Assembly (NCBI GenBank): GCA_021771815.1 | Contig: JAETOE010000017.1 | Coordinates: 1 to 64,000 of the forward strand | DNA length: 64,000 nucleotides | DNA from: Roseburia hominis | Lineage (GTDB): Bacteria; Bacillota; Clostridia; Lachnospirales; Lachnospiraceae | Reading direction: 5' to 3' | Shown here: positions 26,271 to 35,302 of the stretch, one piece after another | Position numbering within the stretch: the stretch's first letter is position 1 | How the letters are laid out: each line of letters begins with the position of its first letter | Program-made: the position numbers and the translations under genes | Notes under the pieces: model-generated | Databases searched by the model: none | The model's input: the letters and a program-made list of their open reading frames with translations, nothing else | Told to the model about the DNA's origin: nothing

Positions 26271-26334
26271 AGGCTTTTGCTAAAAGGTATTACTTTTGCG
26301 AAAATGTATGATACCTTCTGGCAGGAGCTTTTTT
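26271..26334 (+). terminator. Probable terminator hairpin
   Basis: An imperfect hairpin built on AAGGTAT/ATACCTT, with extended outer pairing of GCTTTTGC to GGCAGGAGC, followed by six T (26329-26334). It would end transcription of the PBECR4 gene. Confidence 0.5.
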
Positions 26335-26347
26335 ATATGAAGATAAC

Positions 26348-26378
26348 TTGACTTATAAATCTTACTGGTGTAATATTT
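26348..26378 (+). promoter_or_regulatory. Promoter with BlaI-type operator O1
   Basis: TTGACT (26348-26353), 17 bp, TAATAT (26371-26376). The dyad AAAT-c-TTAC-tggt-GTAA-t-ATTT (26357-26378) fills the spacer and -10. This is the TACA/TGTA-like dyad class bound by BlaI/MecI repressors. Confidence 0.7.
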
Positions 26379-26420
26379 AAGCAAGTGCAGCAGGATTGCG
26401 GATGAAATTTTTTTGTTGCG

Positions 26421-26440
26421 AAATCTTACACGAGTAATAA
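26421..26440 (+). promoter_or_regulatory. BlaI-type operator O2
   Basis: AAAT-c-TTAC-acga-GTAA-t-AA at 26421-26440. Same core as O1 and O3, with a less perfect right flank. Confidence 0.65.
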
Positions 26441-26496
26441 AAAGGAAGGAGGAATGCGTAGCACGATATTCCCAGGGATGAAAAAATTCCACTTTT

Positions 26497-26518
26497 AAAT
26501 CTTACGAATGTAATATTT
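26497..26518 (+). promoter_or_regulatory. BlaI-type operator O3
   Basis: AAAT-c-TTAC-gaat-GTAA-t-ATTT at 26497-26518, an excellent dyad 68 nt before the PBP start codon. Confidence 0.7.
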
Positions 26519-26586
26519 TGGGTAATAACGTACATTGAAAATAAAATTATGATCATATTAGTAAAGCAAAATGAATGGAGGTCAAT

Positions 26587-28707
26587 ATGAAGAAAAAAAG
26601 CAGAAACAAGCGAAAGAAAACAAGAAGCAGGCTCCTATGGATTGCGATTGCTGTTATAGAAATAACTGCGGTAACTGCTGCAGTATGTGTGGTAGGAATG
26701 TTAGTAACAAAGGAAAATACGTGGAAGACACCGGAAGAACTTCTGGTGGAGTACATGGGGCATATTCCAAAACAGGAGTATGAAGAAATGTATGCAATGC
26801 TACACATTGAGGCATCTGGAAATGTCAGTCAGGAGAATTTTGTAACTCGAAATTCAGCTATTTATGAGGGTATAGAAGTCCAGAATATGGCGGTCCAGAT
26901 TATTGCATATGACGAGGAGCAAATGACGGTAACCTACCAAACTTCTTTTGATACAGTTGCAGGAACTGTAAGCTTTGAGAATGAAGCGCTTTTCCTAAAG
27001 GAGGAAGAAGAATATAGGTTGGTTTGGGATGATTCCATGATTTTTCCGAATCTGACTTCTTCTGATAAAGTGAAAGTTTCCACAACACAGGCAGAACGAG
27101 GAGAAATTCTGGATAGGAACGGACGTGTTCTTGCAGGAAAAGGTACGGCATCTTCGGTTGGAATTGTTCCGGGCAAGTTGGAAAACAGAGAGGAAGCAAT
27201 CGCACAGATTGCAGAATTGTTGGAAACCTCACCGGAAACGATAGAAAAGAAACTGTCGGCACAGTGGGTAAAGGATGATTCTTTTGTGCCGATTAAAACA
27301 ATTCCGAGGGTTGAAGAAATCGAGTTGATGAAGATTGAACCGGACGAAGAGGTATTAAAAGAAAAGGAAAGACACGAAAGGTTGCTCGTGATTCCTGGAG
27401 TGATGATATCTGATGTTGAAGTGCGTGAATACCCGTTAGGGGAAGCAGCTGCACATTTGGTAGGGTATGTTCAAAGCGTTACTGCGGAAGATTTAGAGGA
27501 GCATGCAGGAGAAGGGTATACAGTAGGTAGTGTAATCGGCAGAAGCGGAATGGAGAGATTGTATGAGAGTGAACTGAAAGGTCAGAACGGTTGCAGGATT
27601 TACATTGTAAATTCGGAAGGTAAAGAGAAGGAGGAACTGGCTTGTATTCTGGTACAGCATGGGCAGGATATCCAGCTTACGATAGATGCCAATTTGCAGG
27701 TTTCCCTGTACGAACAGTTCAAGGAAGATAAAAGCTGCTCGGTGTCTATGAATCCTTATACCGGAGAGGTATTGGCATTGGTAAGCACTCCATCTTATGA
27801 CAATAATGATTTTATTATGGGATTGTCCGGTGAGCAGTGGACTGCACTGAACGGGGATGGAGATAAACCAATGTATAATCGTTTCCAGCAAGTATGGTGT
27901 CCGGGTTCTACCTTCAAACCGATTACCGCTGCGATTGGTTTACAATCAGGAGCAATCGATCCGGCAGAAGATTATGGGAATGAAGGTTTAAGCTGGCAAA
28001 AGGATACATCGTGGGGCTCTTATTATGTAACAACGCTTCATGCGTATGAGCCGGTCATTTTAGAGAATGCCCTGATTTATTCCGATAATATTTATTTTGC
28101 AAAAGCAGCATTGAAGATTGGTTTGGAAGAATTGGAAAGTTCTTTGACACGGCTTGGTTTTAATGAGGAACTGCCGTTTGAGTTTAAGATGGCAGAATCG
28201 CAGTATTCCAATACAGAAGGCATTGAAACTGAAATACAGTTAGCTGACAGTGGTTACGGACAAGGACAGGTTTTGGTAAACCCATTACATATGGCTTGTA
28301 TCTATTCTGCTTTCTGTAATGATGGAAATGTCATAAAGCCTTATTTGGTATATCAGAATGAAGAAGTAGCAGAGTATTGGATTTTGGGTGCTTTCTCTAA
28401 TGAGACAGCAAACCGTGTATTGGAAGGAACAAAGAAGGTTGTGAATAATCCTAACGGAACCGGATATGCAGCCCATCGGGACGACGTTGTATTGGCAGGA
28501 AAGACAGGAACAGCAGAAATTAAGGCATCGAAAGAGGATACATCCGGTACGGAATTAGGATGGTTTGCTATTTATACGGCAGAGAAAGACGTAGAACGTC
28601 CTATATTGATTATCAGCATGGTAGAAGATGTAAAAGGAAGAGGGGGAAGCGGATATGTTGTTGAAAAAGACAACCTGGTTCTGGAAGAGTGGTTTAGCAG
28701 TAATTAG
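26587..28707 (+). CDS. MecA-like class B penicillin-binding protein (transpeptidase)
   Basis: 706 residues. An N-terminal membrane anchor (about 15-40) is followed by a MecA_N/NTF2-like domain (about 47-160, TPEELLVEYMGHIPKQEYEE). The PBP dimerisation region contains RGEILDRNGRVLA. The transpeptidase domain has the SxxK nucleophile in PGSTFKP (Ser441), SDN (from Ser499) and KTG (Lys639). Domain order equals PBP2a (MecA), a beta-lactam-tolerant cell-wall cross-linker. The ATG at 26587 follows GGAGG; an in-frame ATG at 26575 lies on that site. Three BlaI-type operators upstream and the blaI-blaR1 pair downstream indicate beta-lactam-inducible expression. Whether it confers resistance is not shown by sequence. 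Confidence 0.88.
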   Translation: MKKKSRNKRKKTRSRLLWIAIAVIEITAVTAAVCVVGMLVTKENTWKTPEELLVEYMGHIPKQEYEEMYAMLHIEASGNVSQENFVTRNSAIYEGIEVQNMAVQIIAYDEEQMTVTYQTSFDTVAGTVSFENEALFLKEEEEYRLVWDDSMIFPNLTSSDKVKVSTTQAERGEILDRNGRVLAGKGTASSVGIVPGKLENREEAIAQIAELLETSPETIEKKLSAQWVKDDSFVPIKTIPRVEEIELMKIEPDEEVLKEKERHERLLVIPGVMISDVEVREYPLGEAAAHLVGYVQSVTAEDLEEHAGEGYTVGSVIGRSGMERLYESELKGQNGCRIYIVNSEGKEKEELACILVQHGQDIQLTIDANLQVSLYEQFKEDKSCSVSMNPYTGEVLALVSTPSYDNNDFIMGLSGEQWTALNGDGDKPMYNRFQQVWCPGSTFKPITAAIGLQSGAIDPAEDYGNEGLSWQKDTSWGSYYVTTLHAYEPVILENALIYSDNIYFAKAALKIGLEELESSLTRLGFNEELPFEFKMAESQYSNTEGIETEIQLADSGYGQGQVLVNPLHMACIYSAFCNDGNVIKPYLVYQNEEVAEYWILGAFSNETANRVLEGTKKVVNNPNGTGYAAHRDDVVLAGKTGTAEIKASKEDTSGTELGWFAIYTAEKDVERPILIISMVEDVKGRGGSGYVVEKDNLVLEEWFSSN

Positions 28708-31009
28708 TTTTGTACTGATGTTTAGTATTTCGGCGTGCAGTGATGTACTTCCGGAAGAAAATGCAGTTTCGGAAACAGTAATTGATGCGCAGGCTATTCC
28801 GGAAGAATCTCAGGAGGATGCTGACGAGATTATAAACATCTGCATTGAGCTTTATGAGAGAGCAGAAGAAGAAAATACGTTAGCCGATTTGGAAACGATT
28901 CGCAGTATTGTAAATCGTTTTGGAGAAAATGGCTATTTGGCAGTTGACAGTAAAAACCAGATTGATATGACGGAACCAGAGCAGGTGGTTCAATTCTGTG
29001 AAATGGTGGAAGCAAAGGAAGAGGCAAAAATAACCATCATTGTGGTCAATTATTTGCCGGGTTTTGTTAAATATGACTTGCAAACAAAAGATGGAAGTGT
29101 GGATGTGGTCAGAAGCTATTACAAGTATGAAAACGGAAATATACAAAGAAACACAACAGGAAGTTATCGGGCAGAACACTGGAAATATACAGAAGAGGGA
29201 TACCTGATGTTTTCAGGAATATGGTATTCGGAAGAATTATATTTTCTTACATTAAGCGGAGTAGAGGAGAACACTGCATTGCGAGTGCAGCCGTTGGGTG
29301 AGACTTGCAGAGAACTGACGCGGAAGTACCTTACTCCAATCAGCTTTGAACGGAATAATATGTTTATTGTAGATTGGAGCGAAGATGATTTTGGAGAACT
29401 GAATTTTTATGATATGTATGACATTCTCTATCCAAAAGTGAATGGTCAGTATGTTCCCTATGTTGCAGATGACAACTTATCAGTTAGTGCAGTTTATCAG
29501 ATTCCGAAAGAAGAATTTGAAAGTGTTATTATGAAATATTTTAATATTGATAGCGAAACGCTGCAATCCAAAACCATCTATGATTCGAAGAATCTGACTT
29601 ATGAATATAAGCCGAGAGGGTTTGAAGAAGTGGAGTACCCAGAATATCCATATTCAGAGGTAGTCGGTTTTATGGAAAACAGCGATGGAACAATTACACT
29701 TACAGCTAATGTAGTATTCCCTTACGCAGGTGATTCCAAGGTGTATGTTCACGAGGTTGTGGTCCGCCCGTTAGAGGATGGCGGAGTACAATATGTATCC
29801 AATAAAATTTATCCTTCCGAGAATAATTATGAGGAAACATGGCATACACCTCGTTTGACAGCAGAGGAATGGGAGGAAACAAAAAGCGCTGAGGAAGAAG
29901 CCGCAGAGCAGTGGGAAAAGGGCTATGGACTTCCGGTGGACGAGCAGGAAGAGAGGGAAGCTGAGAATGACTGTAGAGCGATGATGGAACGTATCTATGA
30001 CATTTACAAAGATGCAGATAAAGGAACTGCCTCCAATGTTGTTTTGACTGATGAAACCATTCTTGAACTACAGAAAAAGCTAATGGAAACGGAATATCCG
30101 GTTACTACATTGATAGCCTATTCAAATATGGGTAATTATGAAAGTGTGGATTCTTTTCTTGAGGATTGCGCGGCTGGGAAAAGAGGTTCTGTAGTAATTT
30201 ACGAGATACATAATGATGGCGGCATAGGTAGAATGAAATTCATTTTTGATGGTACAGACATGTATGTTGTAAGTGCAAGAAGCATATGGGATGACAGGTG
30301 TAAGCCGGGAATGTCCTATATATCCTACACCAGAATAAAAGAGTGGAAATATACAGATAAAGGATGGTTCTGCTATGAGTTATGTGTGCCAAAGCCGCCA
30401 GAGGTCAGCGAAATCATGAACGGAAGCTGCCTGATCAGAGTAAAGCCAATGACAGAAGAACAGCGTGAAATGTCAGAAAGATGCGTGAGCGGTCTTGGGT
30501 ATCAGGGCAATAACATTTTATGTTCGAATTGGGACGCAGACCATATGGAAGAATTAGACTTTAATGGGATGTATGAATATCTGTATGCAATGAAATATGG
30601 GGATAAATTCAATTCGGAGAATTATACAAATGGAATTCCCAAGGAGGAATTTGAAAGATTGATTATGGAGTATCTTCCAGTAACGGCAGAGCAGATAAGG
30701 GAGTATGCAGCATTTGATGAGGAAAATCAGACCTATTTTTGGGAGCGACTGGGATGCTTCAATTATGCTCCTACCTTCTTTGGAACTTCTCTGCCGGAGG
30801 TTGTCGATATTAAAGAAAATGATGATGGAACTGTGACATTGACGGTAGAGGCGGTATGCGATATGGTTATTTGCGATGATGCAGTCATAACCCATGAACT
30901 TACGGTGCGGTTTGCGGAGGATGGCAGTTTTCAGTATTTAGGGAATCAAATTCTGAATGATGGAAGAACTGGATATTCGTGGACATTAGAAGGAGTGCCA
31001 CAACAATGA
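28655..31009 (+). CDS. Large lipoprotein with duplicated domain, overlapping the PBP gene
   Basis: 784 residues. Signal peptide with lipobox ISAC at about residue 27. The mature protein consists of two related halves (about 50-400 and 440-780). Each contains an EHWKYTEEGY/KEWKYTDKGW strand, an N(N/I)(M/L)F/C..W(S/D) segment, (I)PKEEFE(S/R)(V/L)IM and a DGT(I/V)TLT strand. I recall DUF6070-type proteins with this look, but do not rely on it. The ATG lies 53 nt inside the 3' end of the PBP gene behind GAGGGGG, so the two are translationally coupled. It is extracytoplasmic and probably works with the PBP at the wall. Confidence 0.75.
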   Translation: MLLKKTTWFWKSGLAVISFVLMFSISACSDVLPEENAVSETVIDAQAIPEESQEDADEIINICIELYERAEEENTLADLETIRSIVNRFGENGYLAVDSKNQIDMTEPEQVVQFCEMVEAKEEAKITIIVVNYLPGFVKYDLQTKDGSVDVVRSYYKYENGNIQRNTTGSYRAEHWKYTEEGYLMFSGIWYSEELYFLTLSGVEENTALRVQPLGETCRELTRKYLTPISFERNNMFIVDWSEDDFGELNFYDMYDILYPKVNGQYVPYVADDNLSVSAVYQIPKEEFESVIMKYFNIDSETLQSKTIYDSKNLTYEYKPRGFEEVEYPEYPYSEVVGFMENSDGTITLTANVVFPYAGDSKVYVHEVVVRPLEDGGVQYVSNKIYPSENNYEETWHTPRLTAEEWEETKSAEEEAAEQWEKGYGLPVDEQEEREAENDCRAMMERIYDIYKDADKGTASNVVLTDETILELQKKLMETEYPVTTLIAYSNMGNYESVDSFLEDCAAGKRGSVVIYEIHNDGGIGRMKFIFDGTDMYVVSARSIWDDRCKPGMSYISYTRIKEWKYTDKGWFCYELCVPKPPEVSEIMNGSCLIRVKPMTEEQREMSERCVSGLGYQGNNILCSNWDADHMEELDFNGMYEYLYAMKYGDKFNSENYTNGIPKEEFERLIMEYLPVTAEQIREYAAFDEENQTYFWERLGCFNYAPTFFGTSLPEVVDIKENDDGTVTLTVEAVCDMVICDDAVITHELTVRFAEDGSFQYLGNQILNDGRTGYSWTLEGVPQQ

Positions 31010-31024
31010 AGAATAGAAAAGAAC

Positions 31025-31063
31025 ATCGGGTAAAGACCACCTTCGTGTTGATCCTTACCCGAT
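31025..31063 (+). terminator. Terminator between convergent bla genes
   Basis: 9-bp stem ATCGGGTAA/TTACCCGAT (31025-31033 with 31055-31063) followed by TTCTTTATTT. It lies between the stops of the lipoprotein and blaR1. Confidence 0.7.
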
Positions 31064-31067
31064 TTCT

Positions 31068-32864
31068 TTATTTCCAGATATTCATGTCAGATAAGATGGA
31101 CATGGTTATTTCAATTGCGTTGTCTGCGGTAGCATCGCTGTCTGCACCGATGTTGGTAGCAAAAAAGTATGTATTGTCTGCAGTTTCTACAAAGCCAATA
31201 AACCATCCGTTTACATCCTGTCCATCCACACGACCGGTTCCGGTTTTTCCGTAGAATGCTCCGGCATCGGAAGAGAAAAGGCAGATGGCATCTTTTACTG
31301 CATTGATATTTTCAGAGGCGAAGCCAAAACTGTTATTTTGAAGCTTGGTTAAAAGTTCGACCTGTTCTATCGGAGAAATCTTCAAGGATGATTCCATCCA
31401 ATAAGTGGAGAAATCACCACTCATGTTCTCATTACCATATCCAATTTCCTGAATATAGTTGTAAACAAAAGGAACTCCAAGCTGTTCATCTACTGTCTGG
31501 AAGTACCAGTTCACGGAGGAGTTCATTGCAGACTGTAAGGTCTGATCCGCATTCCATGCTTCAAATGGATAGCATTCTCCATTCCATGCAATAAAGGAGT
31601 TTTCGGGTGTAATGACACCTTCCTCTAATCCGAACAAGGCATCATATATTTTGTAGGTGGAGTTTGGCGATACTCGCAGGGTAGCATGCTCCTTGTCGTG
31701 TATGCTCCATGCATCGTTTTCCAAATCGTATAAAACAAAGCTGCCTTCATATTTTCCGAAGTATGTGGAGAGGTCTACATAGGAAACATTCTCAGAAGAA
31801 GAGTCCCATTGGTAGTAGCTGACCTCCGCTGCGTATGTAGAAATAAAAGGAGCAAAACCGAACAGGAGAACAGCAGTCAGTACAAATGCCGTCATACCTT
31901 TTAGCTTTTTTATAAATGTTGGCTTCTCATAAGATGCAATATTGATAATTCTTCGCTTCATCTGCTTCATGTTTCCGCCAAGGCCGGCAGCAAACGGAAA
32001 AGGAGTAAGAGAAATCTTTTGGGCAAAGTTAATCAGTGTATTGCCATAATCCTTATAAGCATCCTCTTCAAGCATCTTTAAAACAGAGGTGTCACAGGCA
32101 ATCTCTCTGTCATTACGCATTTCTTTCAGAGCGTACCAGACAAGAGGATTGAACCAATATATCACTCCGGCAAGATTCATCAGATAACTGGCAATAGCGT
32201 CATGGTGCTTGTAATGCTGCAATTCATGTAACAGCATATACCGCATATCAGATTCATTATAATCAGAGATCAGATGAATCGGTAAATAAATACACGGTTT
32301 CAAAAATCCTACGATAATGGGGGATTTCAAAAATGCAGTGCTGTAAACAGGAATCTTGCTGTGGATGCCCATTTCCTCTAAGCAATGATGATACAGCCTG
32401 CGGACTTCCTTGTTTTGAAGGGGAAGCGCAGAGTTCTCCAGGTTGCGTAAACGGAGAGCGGATTTGATTACCAAAATAATCATTGCAAGAATACCTACAA
32501 TCCATATCCCTAATAATATGTATCCGGCAATGGATGGAGCTTCGCTATTTACAGAAAGGGTAAAGTCATTTATCCAATTTACATTTCCGGTTGGATTGGT
32601 CCCAATGGTTTCGCCCATAGTAGTTCCAGCATTGGAAGAGAGAGAACTTCTCAGGCTGCCGAGCCACGAAAAGATTTGCGGAAATCCGATAAGACGGAAC
32701 GGTATAAAGGGAACTGCCAATAACCCAAGCAGCAGGAACCAAAGATTATACTGCATCCGGCCAGAAAGGTTGTTTTGGAATATCCGCTTGGCTATCAAAA
32801 GAATTCCGATGATACCGCTGATAAACACATTGCATATTAAAAAGCGTATCATAAAACCAGCCAC
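31068..32864 (-). CDS. blaR1: BlaR1/MecR1-type beta-lactam sensor-transducer
   Basis: 598 residues. Membrane helices at the N-terminus, then an M56 zinc-protease domain with HELQHYKHHD (about 210), a further helix (about 325-345), and an extracellular penicillin-binding sensor domain. The sensor has SxxK in SPNSTYK, a serine motif near SSVNW and KTGTGR near the end. Established model: beta-lactam acylates the sensor serine, the protease is activated and the BlaI repressor is removed. The GTG start (32864) lies 1 nt after the blaI stop, and the GGAGG inside the end of blaI is its ribosome site, so the pair is coupled. Confidence 0.93.
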   Translation of the reverse strand: MAGFMIRFLICNVFISGIIGILLIAKRIFQNNLSGRMQYNLWFLLLGLLAVPFIPFRLIGFPQIFSWLGSLRSSLSSNAGTTMGETIGTNPTGNVNWINDFTLSVNSEAPSIAGYILLGIWIVGILAMIILVIKSALRLRNLENSALPLQNKEVRRLYHHCLEEMGIHSKIPVYSTAFLKSPIIVGFLKPCIYLPIHLISDYNESDMRYMLLHELQHYKHHDAIASYLMNLAGVIYWFNPLVWYALKEMRNDREIACDTSVLKMLEEDAYKDYGNTLINFAQKISLTPFPFAAGLGGNMKQMKRRIINIASYEKPTFIKKLKGMTAFVLTAVLLFGFAPFISTYAAEVSYYQWDSSSENVSYVDLSTYFGKYEGSFVLYDLENDAWSIHDKEHATLRVSPNSTYKIYDALFGLEEGVITPENSFIAWNGECYPFEAWNADQTLQSAMNSSVNWYFQTVDEQLGVPFVYNYIQEIGYGNENMSGDFSTYWMESSLKISPIEQVELLTKLQNNSFGFASENINAVKDAICLFSSDAGAFYGKTGTGRVDGQDVNGWFIGFVETADNTYFFATNIGADSDATADNAIEITMSILSDMNIWK

Positions 32865-32865
32865 G

Positions 32866-33252
32866 TTAATTACCTCCTTTTTTTGGCCTCTTGGAAAGAA
32901 GGGAGCGTAAGTGTTCTATATCTGTTTCGGACAGTCTGTCATTTTCTATGTATGCGGACAGCATGGCAGTGATATCCCCGTCATAGTATCGTTCCAGAAA
33001 AGAATTGCTTTCCTGGCCGATGTATTCGCTTTCTTTCACGACTGGGGTGTAAACAAACATGCGGCTCTGCTTTTCATAAGTTAGGGCGTCTTTGTTCACA
33101 AGGCGTTTGATTAAAGTCTGTATGGTTTTCGGACTCCAGCTTGTGGTCTGCAATAATTTATCTGTTATTTCATTGGTACTGATCGGCGCATGTTTCCATA
33201 CGATTTTCATAACTTCAAATTCAGCTTCAGAAATCTGTGGTAAATTACTCAT
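32866..33252 (-). CDS. blaI: BlaI/MecI-family repressor
   Basis: 128 residues. Winged-helix N-terminus (PQISEAEFEVMKIVWKHAPI, STNEITDKLL, WSPKTIQTLIKRLVNKDAL) and a dimerisation C-terminus with helical LSETDIEHLRSLL. This is the standard size for BlaI/MecI. The ATG at 33252 has AAGGAGG 8 nt upstream. A consensus promoter with an operator of the same sequence as those before the PBP gene precedes it, so it should repress itself and the PBP unit. Confidence 0.93.
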   Translation of the reverse strand: MSNLPQISEAEFEVMKIVWKHAPISTNEITDKLLQTTSWSPKTIQTLIKRLVNKDALTYEKQSRMFVYTPVVKESEYIGQESNSFLERYYDGDITAMLSAYIENDRLSETDIEHLRSLLSKRPKKGGN

Positions 33253-33267
33253 TTCAAATCCCTCCTT

Positions 33268-33289
33268 AAATCTTACGAGCGTAATAAAT
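33268..33289 (-). promoter_or_regulatory. BlaI-type operator O4 (autoregulatory)
   Basis: AAAT-c-TTAC-gagc-GTAA-t-AAAT at 33268-33289, between the -10 element and the ribosome site of blaI. Same dyad as O1-O3. Confidence 0.75.
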
Positions 33290-33291
33290 AT

Positions 33292-33320
33292 ATTATAGAC
33301 GGTATTTGTACAGTTGTCAA
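33292..33320 (-). promoter_or_regulatory. Consensus sigmaA promoter of blaI-blaR1
   Basis: On the minus strand: perfect TTGACA (33320-33315), exactly 17 bp, perfect TATAAT (33297-33292). Among the best promoters in the window, consistent with tight repression by the adjacent operator. Confidence 0.9.
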
Positions 33321-33498
33321 TTTCAGAAAAAGATAATGAAAAGGAGCCTTGCATTTGCTATAATAGATGAAGGGATAATGGGAATAAGAAATCAATTTAG
33401 AACTTTTGCGGGAAAGCGGTAATACCAGTGAGACAGTTGTGTTTTTATCCCGAAAGAAGGTGTAAGAAATATACGAATTATGTAAAGGATAACGTAAG

Positions 33499-34299
33499 AT
33501 GGATAGCGTAAATAATACATTATATATTCCTCTGTACGGAAAATCGTATGTGAGCGAAAAAAACATAATTATCCAGGATAAAAAAGCAGAAGAAATATGG
33601 AAAATAGCGGGCTTTCCTCTTAAAGGCAAAGCAAAATCCAAGTGGTTAGCCTATTTTTTAGCTATGCGTGCGGCGGTTTATGACGAGTGGACAAGAAACA
33701 AAATAGCAAATAATCCCGATGCTGTTGTTTTACATATCGGTTGTGGACTTGACAACAGGATTGAACGGGTTGCGGCTAAAAAAGCGAACTGGTATGATAT
33801 AGACTTTCCGGAGGTCATAGCAGAAAGGAAAAAGTATTACACCGAGTCGGAATTTTATCATATGCTGCCTGCAGATATGCGGGAGCCAGAATGGAAAAAT
33901 CATATAGCAGGCAGCCAGGATGCAATTATTATTTTAGAGGGAGTAAGTATGTATTTTACACCGGAAGAGCTGGTTGGATTATTGTCATCAATTTCGGAAC
34001 ATTTTTTCTCTGTCAGACTGTTAATGGATTGTTATACAAAGCGTGGGGCGAAATTTTCACGATACAAGAATCCTATCAATGAAGTTGGAGTGAACGTTGT
34101 ATATGGATATGACAGATCACAGCAATTAGTAAACAAGACCGGCTTTTTATTTGTTAAAGAGCATAGCTTAACGCCGGAAAAATTTATTGATGAGCTGCAT
34201 GGACTTGATAAAATGTTCTTTAAGCATTTGTTTGCCGGAAAAATGGCTGCATCAATCTACAGGATGTATGAATTCGAAAAGGAGAAGCGGCAATGCTGA
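33499..34299 (+). CDS. SAM-dependent methyltransferase, leucine carboxyl methyltransferase-like
   Basis: 266 residues. Rossmann motif I is VLHIGCGLDNR (about 78-88), followed by the acidic motif YDIDFPEVIAERKKYY and a conserved ILEGVSMYFTPEEL. The pattern matches the LCM/Tcmp family of O-methyltransferases. In bacteria these act on diverse small carboxylates; the substrate here is unknown. The ATG follows AAGGATAA. It is divergent from blaI and stands alone. Confidence 0.8.
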   Translation: MDSVNNTLYIPLYGKSYVSEKNIIIQDKKAEEIWKIAGFPLKGKAKSKWLAYFLAMRAAVYDEWTRNKIANNPDAVVLHIGCGLDNRIERVAAKKANWYDIDFPEVIAERKKYYTESEFYHMLPADMREPEWKNHIAGSQDAIIILEGVSMYFTPEELVGLLSSISEHFFSVRLLMDCYTKRGAKFSRYKNPINEVGVNVVYGYDRSQQLVNKTGFLFVKEHSLTPEKFIDELHGLDKMFFKHLFAGKMAASIYRMYEFEKEKRQC

Positions 34300-34436
34300 T
34301 GCACGAATATGTATCATCTTATGCTGTTTTTTAGTGTCAAACTGAAAAATAGAATACAAAAAGAAAACGGAAAATGATTAGAAAATAGCGGAAGAAAGTA
34401 ACTATTATCTGCACTTGTAATTTCTGTTGTAACCGA

Positions 34437-34943
34437 TTATTTTGTCGGGTCAACAAAAATTCCGATGTTTGGCGGTAAATAGGTAAAAACCAAAAAGCAA
34501 ACTGCCATAACCAGTACGGATAAGCCTAACCATTGTGGGCATGAACGCGCTTTGCAGGACAGAGTGAGCCTGTAAACGGCATAAAACGCTAAGATTACAC
34601 TGATTATAAAGACGGCAATGTCAAGCGGCACGTAGCTGCGCCCGAGGATGCCGGAATAGGTATAAAAGATTACCGGAATTAGAAATGTTCCAAATAATGT
34701 ACCAAAGAGCAGGGATGATGTGACGCAGGGATAATTGTCTTTCAATCTTTCGTTCATAAAGAGAGAATAGAGGAGCATTGGAAAAAAACACAATTTCATG
34801 TGTTCCCATGTGGATTCGCTCACCGGAAAGAGAAATCCAAGTATGAAGTTTTGACCGGACCACTCGTAAACAAAGTGCGAAAGAGTTCCGGCGATTATGA
34901 CAAAGACTGTTCCTGCGATAGCGTAATGTTTTAATTTATCCAT
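34437..34943 (-). CDS. Five-helix membrane protein (DUF6512-like)
   Basis: 168 residues with about five hydrophobic helices. The conserved-looking HFVYEWSGQNFILGFLFPVSESTWEHMKL, with buried polar residues, recalls the DUF6512 family common in Clostridia. Function unknown. No clear ribosome site precedes the ATG. 34300-34436 holds no gene. Confidence 0.65.
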   Translation of the reverse strand: MDKLKHYAIAGTVFVIIAGTLSHFVYEWSGQNFILGFLFPVSESTWEHMKLCFFPMLLYSLFMNERLKDNYPCVTSSLLFGTLFGTFLIPVIFYTYSGILGRSYVPLDIAVFIISVILAFYAVYRLTLSCKARSCPQWLGLSVLVMAVCFLVFTYLPPNIGIFVDPTK

Positions 34944-35248
34944 GGAATGTATTGTATGCTAAGAAGCGTGCAGATATGCAGTGAGAAGCAGCAATAAAGC
35001 TGTAACGGGAATAAGATATAAATAAAGTCCTGTTCTTTGGAAAAAGAGGCTTTTCCCGGGTTTATAGCGCTGTACAATAGTATGAATAAGATGATGAAAA
35101 AGCGTAAAAATATAATCATGGTTAAGTAAAAATAACGGCATAATTTTATACTGGGTAATTGCAGAGGTTTTTAATCATTGCCTGTCTTTTTATGCATTAA
35201 GGAGGAAAATCCTGCACAGCTTGCCGGGCATTGCTCCATGCAAAAGGC

Positions 35249-35286
35249 AAATTTCGCAGGCGAAATTGGCATTTTCCTTCGGAAAA
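35249..35286 (+). other. Two hairpins in the flavoprotein leader
   Basis: AATTTCG/CGAAATT (35250-35256 with 35261-35267) and TTTTCC/GGAAAA (35272-35277 with 35281-35286), the second ending 1 nt before the ribosome site. Possibly a translational control element. The remainder of 34944-35302 shows no convincing gene. Confidence 0.4.
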
Positions 35287-35302
35287 CAAGGAGGATATCG
35301 AG

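Noticed and set aside
34931-35141. Two small hydrophobic minus-strand ORFs upstream of the DUF6512-like gene
   Set aside because: AT-rich, overlapping each other, without ribosome sites or conserved pattern.
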